Shown here: positions 16,123 through 25,905 of the stretch, one piece after another
How the letters are laid out: each line of letters opens with the position of its first letter
Numbering within the stretch: position 1 is the stretch's first letter
Source of the DNA: Mumia sp050632745
Lineage (GTDB): Bacteria; Actinomycetota; Actinomycetes; Propionibacteriales; Nocardioidaceae
Direction: 5' to 3'
DNA length: 64,000 nt
Assembly: GCF_050632745.1 (NCBI RefSeq)
Contig: NZ_JBODSD010000006.1
Coordinates: 128,713 to 192,712 of the forward strand
Position numbers and translations under genes: made by a program
The notes under the pieces: model-generated
Told to the model about the DNA's origin: nothing
What the model saw: the letters and a program-made list of their open reading frames with translations, nothing else
Database searches by the model: none

Positions 16123-17579
16123 CCACCACCCCGGACACCGGCGTCACCGGCGCCGCGGCGCCGAACGCCATCGAGCAGGCCAACCCCGAGCTCGCCGGCC
16201 TCGGCCGCTACGACTTCGGCTGGGCCGACCCGGACGTCGCAGGCGCGAGCGCCAAGCGCGGCCTCAACGAGGACGTCGTCCGCGACATCTCGGGCCGCAA
16301 GGACGAGCCGGAGTGGATGCTCGACCTGCGCATGAAGGGCCTCAAGCTCTTCGGCCGCAAGCCGATGCCCACCTGGGGCGCCGACCTGTCGGACATCGAC
16401 TTCGACAACATCAAGTACTTCGTCCGCTCCACCGAGAAGCAGGCGACCTCGTGGGAGGAGCTCCCCGAGGACATCAAGAACACCTACGACAAGCTCGGCA
16501 TCCCCGAGGCGGAGAAGCAGCGCCTCGTGGCCGGCGTCGCGGCGCAGTACGAGTCGGAGGTCGTCTACCACCAGATCCGCGAGGACCTGGAGGAGCAGGG
16601 CGTCATCTTCCTCGACACCGACACGGCGCTCAAGGAGCACCCCGAGCTCTTCAAGGAGTACTTCGCGACCGTGATCCCGGTCGGCGACAACAAGTTCTCC
16701 GCGCTCAACTCGGCCGTGTGGTCCGGCGGCTCGTTCATCTACGTGCCCAAGGGCGTCCACGTCGACATCCCGCTGCAGGCCTACTTCCGGATCAACACCG
16801 AGAACATGGGCCAGTTCGAGCGGACGCTGATCATCGTCGACGAGGACGCGTACGTCCACTACGTCGAGGGCTGCACCGCGCCGATCTACAAGACCGACTC
16901 GCTGCACTCCGCGGTCGTCGAGATCATCGTGAAGAAGGGCGGCCGCTGCCGCTACACGACCATCCAGAACTGGTCCAACAACGTCTACAACCTCGTCACC
17001 AAGCGCGCCACCTGCGAGGAGGGCGCGACCATGGAGTGGGTCGACGGCAACATCGGCTCCAAGGTGACGATGAAGTACCCGGCCATCTACCTCCTCGGCG
17101 AGCACGCCCGTGGCGAGACGCTGTCGCTGGCGTTCGCCGGTGAGGGCCAGCACCAGGACTCCGGCGCCAAGATGGTCCACGCGGCTCCGCACACGTCGAG
17201 CTCGATCATCTCCAAGTCGGTCGCGCGCGGCGGCGGTCGCGCGTCGTACCGGGGCCTGCTCCAGGTCCAGGAGGGTGCCGAGCACTCGGCCAGCACCGTC
17301 AAGTGCGACGCCCTGCTCGTCGACGACATCAGCCGCTCCGACACCTACCCGTACGTCGACGTCCGCGAGGACGACGTGTCGCTCGGCCACGAGGCCACGG
17401 TCTCGAAGGTCAGCGACGACCAGCTCTTCTACCTGATGAGCCGCGGGATGGAGGAGGACGAGGCGATGGCGATGATCGTCCGCGGCTTCGTCGAGCCGAT
17501 CGCGCGCGAGCTCCCGATGGAGTACGCGCTCGAGCTCAACCGTCTGATCGAACTGCAAATGGAAGGTGCCGTCGGGTGA
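16119..17579 (+). CDS. sufB: Fe-S scaffold subunit SufB
   Basis: 486-residue SufB, the scaffold on which Fe-S clusters form in the SufBCD complex. It carries the characteristic beta-helix core (SGGSFIYVPKGVHVDIPLQA, EGCTAPIYKTDSLHSAVVEI) and the C-terminal core SDTYPYVDVREDDVSLGHEATV. The cysteine in EGCTAP and the one in VKCDALL are in the expected places. The ATG at 16119 overlaps the sufR stop, so the pair is translationally coupled. Length is normal for the family. Confidence 0.97.
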   Translation: MTTTPDTGVTGAAAPNAIEQANPELAGLGRYDFGWADPDVAGASAKRGLNEDVVRDISGRKDEPEWMLDLRMKGLKLFGRKPMPTWGADLSDIDFDNIKYFVRSTEKQATSWEELPEDIKNTYDKLGIPEAEKQRLVAGVAAQYESEVVYHQIREDLEEQGVIFLDTDTALKEHPELFKEYFATVIPVGDNKFSALNSAVWSGGSFIYVPKGVHVDIPLQAYFRINTENMGQFERTLIIVDEDAYVHYVEGCTAPIYKTDSLHSAVVEIIVKKGGRCRYTTIQNWSNNVYNLVTKRATCEEGATMEWVDGNIGSKVTMKYPAIYLLGEHARGETLSLAFAGEGQHQDSGAKMVHAAPHTSSSIISKSVARGGGRASYRGLLQVQEGAEHSASTVKCDALLVDDISRSDTYPYVDVREDDVSLGHEATVSKVSDDQLFYLMSRGMEEDEAMAMIVRGFVEPIARELPMEYALELNRLIELQMEGAVG

Positions 17580-18805
17580 CCGCCCCCACCACTGAATCAA
17601 CCCTGGCCGGACCGGTCGAGACCCGTGTCGTCAGCCACCTGCACCCGGAGGGATCGTTCGATCCGGCCGACCACGCGGTGCCGAACGGCCTCGAGGAGAT
17701 CTGGCGCTTCACGCCGCTGAAGCGCCTGCGTGACCTGCACAAGGACGCCTCGCTCGACGGCCACGACTACGAGGTCGAGATCGACGCCGCCCCCGAGGTC
17801 CGCGCCGAGTCGGTCGCGGCCGACGAGGCGACGGCACGGGGCAGCTCGACGTACGTCCCCGTGGACCGCATCTCGGCCCGCGCCTGGGAGGCCTCCGACC
17901 GGGTGTTCACCGTGACCGTCCCGGCCGAGACCGTGGCGACGCAGCCCACCTGGGTGACGTTCCGCGGCACCGGCGCGGAGAAGGCCGGCGCCGGCCACGT
18001 CGTCATCACCGCGGAGCCGTTCTCCAAGGCGACCGTCGTGATCGACTACGTCGGCTCGGCCACCTGGGCGGAGAACGTCGAGATCGTGCTCGGCGACGGC
18101 GCCAACCTGACGGTCGTCGCGGTCCAGGACTGGGACGACGACGCCGTCCACGTGTCGCACCACCACGCGCACGTCGGCCGCGACGCCAGCCTCAAGCACG
18201 TCCTCGTCAGCTTCGGCGGCGACCTGGTCCGCATCAACGCCTCGGTCGAGTACGCGGGCACCGGCGGCGACGTCGACATGCTCGGGCTCTACTTCGCCGA
18301 CGCCGGCCAGCACCTCGAGCACCGCCTGTTCGTCGACCACAACAACCCCAAGGGGCGCAGCAAGGTCGAGTACAAGGGCGCGCTCCAGGGCAAGAACGCC
18401 CACACTGTGTGGATCGGCGACGTGCTGATCCGCAAGGAGGGCGTCGGCATCGACACCTACGAGAGCAACGACAACCTCGTCCTCACCGACGGGGCGCGTG
18501 CCGACTCGGTGCCCAACCTCGAGATCGAGACCGGCGAGATCGAGGGCGCGGGACACGCGTCCACGACCGGCCGCTTCGACGACCTGCACCTGTTCTACCT
18601 GCAGAGCCGAGGCATCCCGGAGGTCGAGGCCCGTCGCCTGGTCGTCCACGGGTTCTTCAACGACGTCATCCGTCGTACGGGGGTGCCCGAGATCCAGGAG
18701 CGCCTCCTGCAGACCGTGGAGGCCGAGCTCGCCAAGCACGTCGGCGTCGCGGACGTCGTCGGCGACGGTGCGCAGAGCGCGGACGCCGTCAGCGCGGAGG
18801 CCTGA
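17576..18805 (+). CDS. sufD: Fe-S assembly protein SufD
   Basis: 409-residue SufD, a paralogue of SufB that pairs with it in the SufBC2D complex. The C-terminal core reads ETGEIEGAGHASTTGRFDDL, matching the SufD/SufB family, and the central beta-helix contains GLYFADAGQHLEHRLFVDHN. I chose the GTG at 17576, which overlaps the sufB stop by four bases; the longer upstream frame is only the shadow of sufB. Confidence 0.95.
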   Translation: MTAPTTESTLAGPVETRVVSHLHPEGSFDPADHAVPNGLEEIWRFTPLKRLRDLHKDASLDGHDYEVEIDAAPEVRAESVAADEATARGSSTYVPVDRISARAWEASDRVFTVTVPAETVATQPTWVTFRGTGAEKAGAGHVVITAEPFSKATVVIDYVGSATWAENVEIVLGDGANLTVVAVQDWDDDAVHVSHHHAHVGRDASLKHVLVSFGGDLVRINASVEYAGTGGDVDMLGLYFADAGQHLEHRLFVDHNNPKGRSKVEYKGALQGKNAHTVWIGDVLIRKEGVGIDTYESNDNLVLTDGARADSVPNLEIETGEIEGAGHASTTGRFDDLHLFYLQSRGIPEVEARRLVVHGFFNDVIRRTGVPEIQERLLQTVEAELAKHVGVADVVGDGAQSADAVSAEA

Positions 18806-18808
18806 GCC

Positions 18809-19135
18809 GTGAGCGGATTCGCGTACGCAGCGGACTTCGCCGACGTCCCGGACGGGGGCGTGCTCGCCGTCGAGGTCGAGGGCCTCGAGGTCGCGCTCGT
18901 CCGCTGCGGCGACGAGGTCTTCGCCGTCCGCGACGAGTGCTCGCACGCCGCGGTGCCGCTCTCGGAGGGCGAGGTGGAGGACTGCACGCTCGAGTGCTGG
19001 CTCCACGGGTCGCGCTTCGACGCGCGGACCGGCGAGGTGCTCAACCTGCCTGCGACCGAGCCTGTGCCGGTCTATCCCTGCAAGGTCACGGAGGACGCGA
19101 CGGTCCTCGTCGACGTGACAAGCCCCAGCATCTGA
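18809..19135 (+). CDS. Rieske-type 2Fe-2S ferredoxin in the suf operon
   Basis: 108-residue soluble Rieske protein. The cluster ligands are C44-x-H46 and C63-x2-H66 (DECSHAAV and CWLHGSRF). It has no membrane anchor, so it is of the dioxygenase-ferredoxin type. Its place between sufD and sufC, three bases after sufD, suggests it supplies electrons to cluster assembly or repair. This position is common in actinobacterial suf operons; the role is inferred. Confidence 0.93.
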   Translation: MSGFAYAADFADVPDGGVLAVEVEGLEVALVRCGDEVFAVRDECSHAAVPLSEGEVEDCTLECWLHGSRFDARTGEVLNLPATEPVPVYPCKVTEDATVLVDVTSPSI

Positions 19136-19180
19136 ACGCCCCGAAGTCTTACCTTCAAAGAAACGACGGAGTCACCACAC

Positions 19181-19938
<758 letters not shown>

Positions 19939-19939
<1 letters not shown>

Positions 19940-21198
19940 TGAGCGTCCCCGGCGGTTACGACGTCGAGAAGGTTCGGGAGGACTTCCCGATCCTCGGTCG
20001 CGCCATGGCCGGGGACCGTCCGCTCGTCTACCTCGACAGCGCCAACACGTCGCAGAAGCCGACCCAGGTCGTCGAGGCGATGGCCGAGCACTACCTCCGG
20101 CACAACGCCAACGTCGCCCGGGCGATGCATCAGCTGGGTGCGGAGGCCACCGTGGCGTTCGAGGGCGCGCGCGACAAGATCGCCGCGTTCGTGAACGCTC
20201 CGTCGCGTGACGAGATCGTCTTCACCAAGAACGCGTCCGAGGCGCTCAACCTGGTCGCCAACACCTACCGCAACGCGGTCGGCGACCTGGAGATCCGCCC
20301 CGGGGACGAGATCGTCACCACCGAGCTCGAGCACCACTCCAACATCGTCCCGTGGCAGCTGCTGGCGCAGCGTACGGGCGCGACGCTGCGCTGGTTCGGG
20401 CTGACCGACGAAGGCCGTCTCGACCTGTCGCGGATCGACGAGCTCATCAACGAGCGCACGCGCATCGTCACGGTTGCGTGGGTCTCCAACATGCTCGGCT
20501 CGGTGAGCCCGCTCGAGGTCATCATCGAGCGCGCGCACGCCGTCGGCGCGGTCGTCGTGGTCGACGCCTCGCAAGCCGTGCCGCAGCTGCCGGTGGACCT
20601 CACCGCGCTCGGCGCGGACTTCGTCGTCTTCACCGGCCACAAGATGGTCGGCCCGACGGGCATCGGTGTGCTCTGGGGCCGCAAGGCGCTGCTCGAGGAG
20701 CTCCCGCCGTTCCTCGGAGGCGGCGAGATGATCGAGACCGTGACGATGGAGCGCTCGACGTACGCTCCGCCGCCGGCGAAGTTCGAGGCCGGCACGCCGC
20801 CGATCGTCCAGGCGATCGGGCTCGGCGCCGCGGTGGACTACCTCTCGGCGCTCGGCATGGAGAACGTCGCCGCGCACGAGCGCGAGATCACCGCGTACGC
20901 GCTCAAGCGGCTCGGCGAGATCGACGGCCTCACCATCGTCGGCCCGACCGAGGCGGTCGAGCGCGGGGGAGCGGTGAGCTTCGCCCTCGACGGGGTCCAC
21001 CCGCACGACGTGGCGCAGCTGCTCGACTCCTACGGCATCGCGATCCGCGCCGGCCACCACTGCGCGAAGCCGGCGCACCAGCGCTTCGGCGTGCAGTCGA
21101 CGACCCGGGCGTCGTTCTACCTCTACACGACTCCTGCGGAGATCGACGCGCTCGTCGAGGGAATCGAGAGCACCCAGAAATACTTCAAGGTGGTGTGA
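19939..21198 (+). CDS. sufS: Cysteine desulfurase SufS
   Basis: 419-residue PLP enzyme of the group II cysteine desulfurases. It removes sulfur from cysteine and passes it to SufU. The PLP lysine is K235 in FTGHKMVGP and the active cysteine is C375 in RAGHHCAKP. The start shares one base with the sufC stop (TGATG). Confidence 0.96.
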
Positions 21199-21203
21199 CG
21201 AGC

Positions 21204-21659
21204 ATGAACGTGGACTCCCTGTACCAGGAGATCATCCTCGACCACTACAAGAAGCCGCACGGCCGTGGTCTCCGTGACCCGTACGAGGCCGAGGTCCATC
21301 ACGTGAACCCGACCTGCGGCGACGAGATCACGCTGCGGGTGCACCTCGAGGGCGAGACCGTGGCCGACGTGTCGTACGACGCCGAGGGCTGCTCGATCAG
21401 CCAGGCGTCGGCTTCGGTGCTCAACGACCTCGTCGTCGGCAAGTCGGTGACCGAGGGCCTCGCGCTGCTGGACGAGTTCCAGACCCTCATGCAGGGGCGC
21501 GGGCAGGTCGAGCCCGACGAGGACCTGCTGGAGGACGGCATCGCCTTCGCGGGCGTGGCGCAGTTCCCCGCGCGCGTGAAGTGTGCGCTGCTGTCGTGGA
21601 TGGCATGGAAGGACGCGACGGCCCAGGCCGTGGCGCAGAAGAGCGAGGAGGGGCGATGA
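21204..21659 (+). CDS. sufU: Sulfur-relay protein SufU
   Basis: 151-residue zinc-dependent sulfurtransferase that accepts persulfide from SufS. The zinc ligands are C38, D40, C63 and C127 (NPTCGDEI, AEGCSISQ, RVKCALLSW), as in Bacillus SufU rather than the IscU scaffold. The ATG at 21204 lies five bases after sufS. Confidence 0.95.
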   Translation: MNVDSLYQEIILDHYKKPHGRGLRDPYEAEVHHVNPTCGDEITLRVHLEGETVADVSYDAEGCSISQASASVLNDLVVGKSVTEGLALLDEFQTLMQGRGQVEPDEDLLEDGIAFAGVAQFPARVKCALLSWMAWKDATAQAVAQKSEEGR

Positions 21660-22057
21660 GCGAGACGCAGAGCCAGACGACCGAGAGCCAGACGAGCCCG
21701 GCGGCCGACGACCTGCCCGAGGTCGACCTGAGCCCCGCCGGACGCAGCGTGACGACCGTCGAGGACGTCACCGAGGCGATGAAGGACGTCGTCGACCCCG
21801 AGCTCGGCATCAACGTCGTCGATCTCGGACTGGTCTACGAGGTCGAGGTCGACCCGGCCAACAACGCCGCGATCGACATGACCCTGACGTCGGCCGCGTG
21901 CCCGCTGACCGACGTGATCGAGGACCAGACCCGTCAGGCGCTCGAGGGCATCGTCAACGACTTCCGGATCAACTGGGTCTGGATGCCGCCGTGGGGTCCG
22001 GACAAGATCACCGAGGACGGCCGCGAGATGCTGCGGGCGCTCGGGTTCAACGTCTGA
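21656..22057 (+). CDS. sufT: SufT, DUF59/MIP18-type Fe-S maturation factor
   Basis: 133 residues: a short acidic leader (about 30 residues) then the MIP18/DUF59 fold with DPELGINVVDLGLVY and the conserved cysteine C82 in TSAACPLTD. The family helps mature Fe-S proteins. The ATG at 21656 overlaps the sufU stop by four bases, and it ends the suf operon proper. Confidence 0.93.
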   Translation: MSETQSQTTESQTSPAADDLPEVDLSPAGRSVTTVEDVTEAMKDVVDPELGINVVDLGLVYEVEVDPANNAAIDMTLTSAACPLTDVIEDQTRQALEGIVNDFRINWVWMPPWGPDKITEDGREMLRALGFNV

Positions 22058-22067
22058 CGGCCGCTGC

Positions 22068-22652
22068 TTGAGCGAGCGAGCCGAGCCGAGGCCGACCCGT
22101 TCGGTCCTCGTCCCGTACGACCGGCTCCCTGGCTGGGTGGAGCGCTTCTCCGCCCGGCACGGGGAGCCGGTCGTCGTCCGTGAGGGGACGACTGTCATCC
22201 TCACCGCGCCAGACGGTGCCGCGGCGTCGTACGAGGATGCGCCGGCCCCGGAGGACTTCGGGATCCTGCTCGTACGTCGCGGTGGTTACGCGATCGGCCG
22301 CGTCGAGGCTGGGGAGCTGACCGCGCACAAGACGGGGACCCGCTACGTGCAGGGGCGTACGAAGGCCGGCGGGTGGAGCCAGCAGCGCTACGCGCGCCGT
22401 CGGGCCAACCAGGCAGACGGGTTGGTCGAGGCGGCAGCCGAGGTGGCGCGACGCCTGCTCCCTGACGCCGGAGCTGTCTTCGGCGGGGGCGACCGCGCTC
22501 TCGTGGGCCAGGTGGTCGACGGTCGTGAACGAGGGCGCGAGCTCCTCCTCGCGCCGCGGTGGATCGAGGTCAAGGAGCCCCGCTTCGCCGCCCTGGAGAC
22601 CGCGCTCCGGGACGCACAGGCGTACGAGGTGCACCTGAACGCGCTCGCCTGA
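22068..22652 (+). CDS. acVLRF1-like peptidyl-tRNA hydrolase
   Basis: 194-residue protein of the actinobacterial VLRF1 (Vms1-like release factor) family. These are predicted to free stalled peptides from ribosome-associated tRNA. The catalytic loop is GGWSQQRYARRRANQA at residues 101-116, with the conserved Gln in place of the GGQ of release factors. No ATG or GTG fits, so the start is TTG at 22068, eleven bases after sufT. It reads as the last gene of the suf transcript, though it is not part of cluster building. Confidence 0.8.
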   Translation: MSERAEPRPTRSVLVPYDRLPGWVERFSARHGEPVVVREGTTVILTAPDGAAASYEDAPAPEDFGILLVRRGGYAIGRVEAGELTAHKTGTRYVQGRTKAGGWSQQRYARRRANQADGLVEAAAEVARRLLPDAGAVFGGGDRALVGQVVDGRERGRELLLAPRWIEVKEPRFAALETALRDAQAYEVHLNALA

Positions 22653-22777
22653 CGGCGCTTGCCTGACGAGCCCACGGGGCTCGCGCGGCCTGTGGACGAC
22701 GGTGACGGGGCCCGGTCGGATCTCGCTAGCGTGACTCGCGTCGATCGAGCGGCCTCACGGGCCAGGACGGAGCGGGC

Positions 22778-23131
22778 ATGGGCAACGAGACGGTGGTCCT
22801 CGACGGGGTCGGACGGCTCTCGCGATCAGGGCGGACCTACCACGACGCGGCCGAGGACGGTGTCGGGGCGGCGCGCTCGCACCTGGCGCGGATGGAGGGT
22901 GTCCAGGCGGGGTTCACGGGGGCTGCGGGAGCGACGTTCCAGGCGGTCGCGCAGACCGTGGGCGCAAACCATGCCGGGCTCGCGCGTCAGATCGCCGAGC
23001 AGGCCAGGCGGGTGGTGTCCGCCGAGCGCGCCGCCCTCGCTGGTGACGACCAGGCGCGAAGTGCGCAGGCGGCGACGCGTGCGTCGGCGGAGGCGTTGAC
23101 CGGCGTGCTCGCGCGGCCGGTCAACGTCTGA
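22778..23131 (+). CDS. Small helical protein, WXG100-like, first of triad 1
   Basis: 117 residues, almost all helix and very Ala-rich. A GFTGAAGATFQ turn near residue 47 takes the place of the Trp-x-Gly turn of WXG100 proteins. There is no signal peptide, as expected for type VII substrates. The ATG is preceded by GGACGGAG. It is first of three tight genes (gaps of 9 and 22 bases) and shares length and order with the triad at 29183-30240. I recognise no exact family. Confidence 0.65.
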   Translation: MGNETVVLDGVGRLSRSGRTYHDAAEDGVGAARSHLARMEGVQAGFTGAAGATFQAVAQTVGANHAGLARQIAEQARRVVSAERAALAGDDQARSAQAATRASAEALTGVLARPVNV

Positions 23132-23140
23132 GGACCGTCG

Positions 23141-23443
23141 ATGAGCGACGAGCTGAGGGTCGATCAGAAGACGCTGGAGCAGGCAGGCACCGATCTCGCG
23201 GGCTACGCGGGGTCACTGGAGGACTACCGCGCGTCGTTGCGCGCCGAGGCGATGACGGCGCTCGGCGTCCTGGGCGGTGGCGTCGGCAGCGAGGAGCACG
23301 GCGCCGCGATGCGGTTCGTCGACCGGCTGGTCGACGAGCACGTGGCCTCGGTCCGCGCACAACGGACCGGCGTCGGGGACGCGGCGGACACCTTCCGCGC
23401 GGCGGGCACGCGGATGCGTTCGCTCCTGGGGACGGGTGCGTGA
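23141..23443 (+). CDS. Small helical protein, second of triad 1
   Basis: 100 residues with two predicted helices separated by a glycine-rich turn (LGVLGGGVGSEEHGAA), the general plan of a WXG100/EsxA-like protein without the Trp. No signal peptide. It probably pairs with a neighbour and is exported, which is inference from size and context. Confidence 0.6.
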   Translation: MSDELRVDQKTLEQAGTDLAGYAGSLEDYRASLRAEAMTALGVLGGGVGSEEHGAAMRFVDRLVDEHVASVRAQRTGVGDAADTFRAAGTRMRSLLGTGA

Positions 23444-23465
23444 GTCGGCGACCGGGGAGCGGGGC

Positions 23466-23816
23466 ATGAGGGTCGACGGATGGTCGGTCCGGCCTCGTGA
23501 TCTGTACGCCGCGGGTGCCCGCGCGTCGTCCGGTGCACAGGACGCCGCGACCGCTGCTTCAGCACTGGTGCGTGCGGTCGAGCGTGCGGGCGTCGCGGTG
23601 CGCCATCCCCGCCTGGTGGGAGCGTTCGAGCGTGCCCGGGACGACGTCTCGGGTCCGGCGCGCAGGATCCCGGGGGTCGTCGATGCGGTCGGCGCCCGGC
23701 TCCGGGCGACCGCGGTGACGGCGGCGGAGGCGGATGCGGGCGCCGTCCGCGACCTGCGGCCCGCGTCCGGTCAGACGGACCAGATGGGGCGGACTCTGCG
23801 CCGGGAGCTCGGGTGA
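23466..23816 (+). CDS. Small helical protein, third of triad 1
   Basis: 116 residues, Ala/Arg-rich and helical, with no cysteine and no signal. I take the ATG at 23466 (MRVDGWSVRPRDLYAAG); the frame continues upstream but runs through the previous gene. It ends at a strong convergent terminator. The function is unknown beyond association with the secretion cluster. Confidence 0.6.
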   Translation: MRVDGWSVRPRDLYAAGARASSGAQDAATAASALVRAVERAGVAVRHPRLVGAFERARDDVSGPARRIPGVVDAVGARLRATAVTAAEADAGAVRDLRPASGQTDQMGRTLRRELG

Positions 23817-23843
23817 GCCGGGCGGACGGCTGAGCCGGCCCGA

Positions 23844-23870
23844 CCGCTGAGCCGTCTGACGGCTCAGCGG
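23844..23870. terminator. Perfect hairpin between convergent genes
   Basis: Arms CCGCTGAGCCGT and ACGGCTCAGCGG are exact 12-base complements around the loop CTG. It lies between the triad 1 genes and the lipoprotein that converge here. Confidence 0.75.
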
Positions 23871-23879
23871 GACGACGCT

Positions 23880-24428
23880 CTACTTCTCCGGGTCGGGCGT
23901 GCAGAGGGTGAGGAACGACGAGCCGTTCTCGGCCCTGACGTCGTCCTGGTCCTTCCACCCGAGGTCGTCGAAGAGATAGGTCCCGGCGCCGTGGTCCGGC
24001 GACCCGTCGACGACGTCGGCGACGGCGACGGTCGAGCTCCAGGACGGCTCCGACGCGTCCATCAGGAGGCTGATCCGCTCGGCGTCCCGCCAGTCGAACC
24101 CGGCCGGGAGCGCTTCGTCGACGGTGAACGCGGGATCAGGTCGAGCGAGGTCCAGGCGCTCGACGGTCACACCAGGCTCCTGCGCGCGGAGGACGAGGCG
24201 GACGCGCTCGTCGTCGGTCGTGGTGAACGTCAGCGCGACGCGGGTGACCCCCGTGCACGGCGTACCCGTCCAGATGGCGAGGGCCCCTGCGTCGTCGCGG
24301 TAGCCGGCGGCAGAAGGCAGGGACGGGGCGAACGGCGCGTCTCCGTCGCACGCGGCGATCGTGACCACGCCGAGTGCCAGCGCCGCAGCGACCGCGAGGC
24401 GACGCGCCCGAGAGGGGCGTGCGGTCAT
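23880..24428 (-). CDS. Lipoprotein paired with the HExxH effector-like protein
   Basis: 182-residue lipoprotein: a basic start, a hydrophobic stretch and the lipobox TIAAC with lipidated Cys27. The mature part is acidic and compact with two further cysteines (GTPCTGV and TLCTPDPEK). The ATG shares one base with the stop of the 480-residue gene upstream, so the two are made together. I recognise no family. By position it is a candidate surface immunity protein or partner for that protein. Confidence 0.75.
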   Translation of the reverse strand: MTARPSRARRLAVAAALALGVVTIAACDGDAPFAPSLPSAAGYRDDAGALAIWTGTPCTGVTRVALTFTTTDDERVRLVLRAQEPGVTVERLDLARPDPAFTVDEALPAGFDWRDAERISLLMDASEPSWSSTVAVADVVDGSPDHGAGTYLFDDLGWKDQDDVRAENGSSFLTLCTPDPEK

Positions 24429-25870
24429 CAGTGGTAGCCGCCGTCGTGGAGCCCGGCGTCCTCCTCGGTCTCGTTGCCGCCGGTCGCCTGCTCCCAGAGG
24501 TACGACGAGAGGAACCCCGCGTAGCCCTCGCTGGCCCACTGCTGGGAGTGCCGCTCCTCGTGGTGGAGCAGGCGGTCCATGTCGAGCTGGCCCTGGTAGA
24601 CGTTGCCGTCGTCGTCCTGGTAGGTCGCGCGCCCGGACTCCACCGCGTCGCGGAGCACCTGGTCGGGGTCGTCCACGTCGTCGACGTTGAGCATGAAGAT
24701 GTCGCCCCAGGTGGTGCCGCCCTTCTGGCTGTAGAGGTCCTGCAGCCAGTTGCCGCCGAGGCCCATGAGCATGCCGTTCGGCGTGGTGACCATGCGTCCG
24801 CCGTTGTCGTGGACGAAGTCGACGTCCTGGTCGTAGCTCCAGTCGTTGTCGCCCTGCCGGTCGATGATGCGCTGGATCTCGTCGGCGGAGTAGGGCGTCT
24901 CCGGGAAGTCGTTGTCGGGGCTCGCTGAGCCGTAGTCGGTCCCGGCGTTGAGGATGTAGGTCATCAGGGTCGCGCGCCGGGCGTCGTCGCTGCTGATCCC
25001 GTCGGGCAGCAGGAAGAACGACTTGCCGTCCGGGTCGGTGATGAGCTCGAGGCCGTCGAGGACCTCGAAGTCCTCCGGGTCGATGTCGTGGGTCCGGGCG
25101 ATGTCGACGATCGTGTCGACGGTGACGCCTCGCCGGGCGGCGTTCTCGAGCCACTGGCGGTAGAAGCCGTCGGGCGGGGGACCGGTGAGCAGGCCCTCGT
25201 CGCGCAGCGTCCACTCGAAGACCGCGACCGCGACCTCGGGGTGGTCCTTGAGGAACTGCGTGCGCTCGGCCTCGGTCATGGCAGCGAGGTCGAACGGCAG
25301 GGTCCGCAGGGAGACCTTGGTGAGGTCGATGAGGTTGGAGTACATCGCGGCGGCGACGGAAGGGAGTGCTCCCGCCTCGTACAGCGCCTTGATGTGGTCG
25401 GGGTCCAGCGGGTCGGAGAGCTGCTGCTTGGCCGTGCGTGCGGCGCTCTCGAGGGCCTGGACGGCGTAGGCGTGCTGGTAGGCCAGCGCGGACTTCTTCG
25501 CCTGCTGGTCCTCCTTGGTCGGCTCCGCACGGATCTGACCGTTGAGGCTGTCGATCGTCTCGTTGAAGGTCTGGACGGCGGTCGCGAAGTGCCGGATCGC
25601 CCCAGCGGCCACGACGATGCCCTGGACCAGGGCCCGTGCCTTGTTCTTGGTTGCCGTGTCGGCGCCGTTCATCGCGTCGGCCAGCACACCGGCCACCCCG
25701 TCGCGTGCCGTGTTGTGCTGGCGGGTCAGGTCGGCATCGAAGTTCTCGACGTCGCCCGCGGGGGCCGCGACCGCGTCGGCCTGGTCGGTCAACGTGCTCG
25801 GGGAGACGTCGTGCCGGAGGAATCCGTCGATCAGCAGCGTCGAGCCGCCACCACCGTCGTCAGGTCGCAT
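24428..25870 (-). CDS. Type VII-type effector-like protein with C-terminal HExxH motif
   Basis: 480 residues. The first 210 or so are helical, begin GGGGSTLLIDGFLRHDVSP and closely match the N-terminus of the 838-residue protein two genes upstream; the remainder is unrelated. Near the C-terminus HEERHSQQW (HEERH at residues 437-441) fits the zinc-peptidase pattern HExxHxxQW, with acidic residues downstream (GGNETEEDAG) as possible third ligands. There is no signal peptide or membrane helix. This is the layout of polymorphic toxins: constant delivery part and variable tip. Export and enzyme activity are inferred. Start ATG at 25870. Confidence 0.75.
   Translation of the reverse strand: MRPDDGGGGSTLLIDGFLRHDVSPSTLTDQADAVAAPAGDVENFDADLTRQHNTARDGVAGVLADAMNGADTATKNKARALVQGIVVAAGAIRHFATAVQTFNETIDSLNGQIRAEPTKEDQQAKKSALAYQHAYAVQALESAARTAKQQLSDPLDPDHIKALYEAGALPSVAAAMYSNLIDLTKVSLRTLPFDLAAMTEAERTQFLKDHPEVAVAVFEWTLRDEGLLTGPPPDGFYRQWLENAARRGVTVDTIVDIARTHDIDPEDFEVLDGLELITDPDGKSFFLLPDGISSDDARRATLMTYILNAGTDYGSASPDNDFPETPYSADEIQRIIDRQGDNDWSYDQDVDFVHDNGGRMVTTPNGMLMGLGGNWLQDLYSQKGGTTWGDIFMLNVDDVDDPDQVLRDAVESGRATYQDDDGNVYQGQLDMDRLLHHEERHSQQWASEGYAGFLSSYLWEQATGGNETEEDAGLHDGGYH
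25226..25870 (-). repeat. Direct repeat copy 1: shared N-terminal coding region
   Basis: About 645 bases encoding the conserved N-terminal region, clearly similar at DNA level to 28351-28995 and in the same orientation 3.1 kb away. The boundary is approximate, set where the protein alignment falls apart near residue 215. Confidence 0.7.
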
Positions 25871-25905
25871 CCGAAGCCGGCCTTCCAGGAGGAGTCACGG
25901 ACGAG

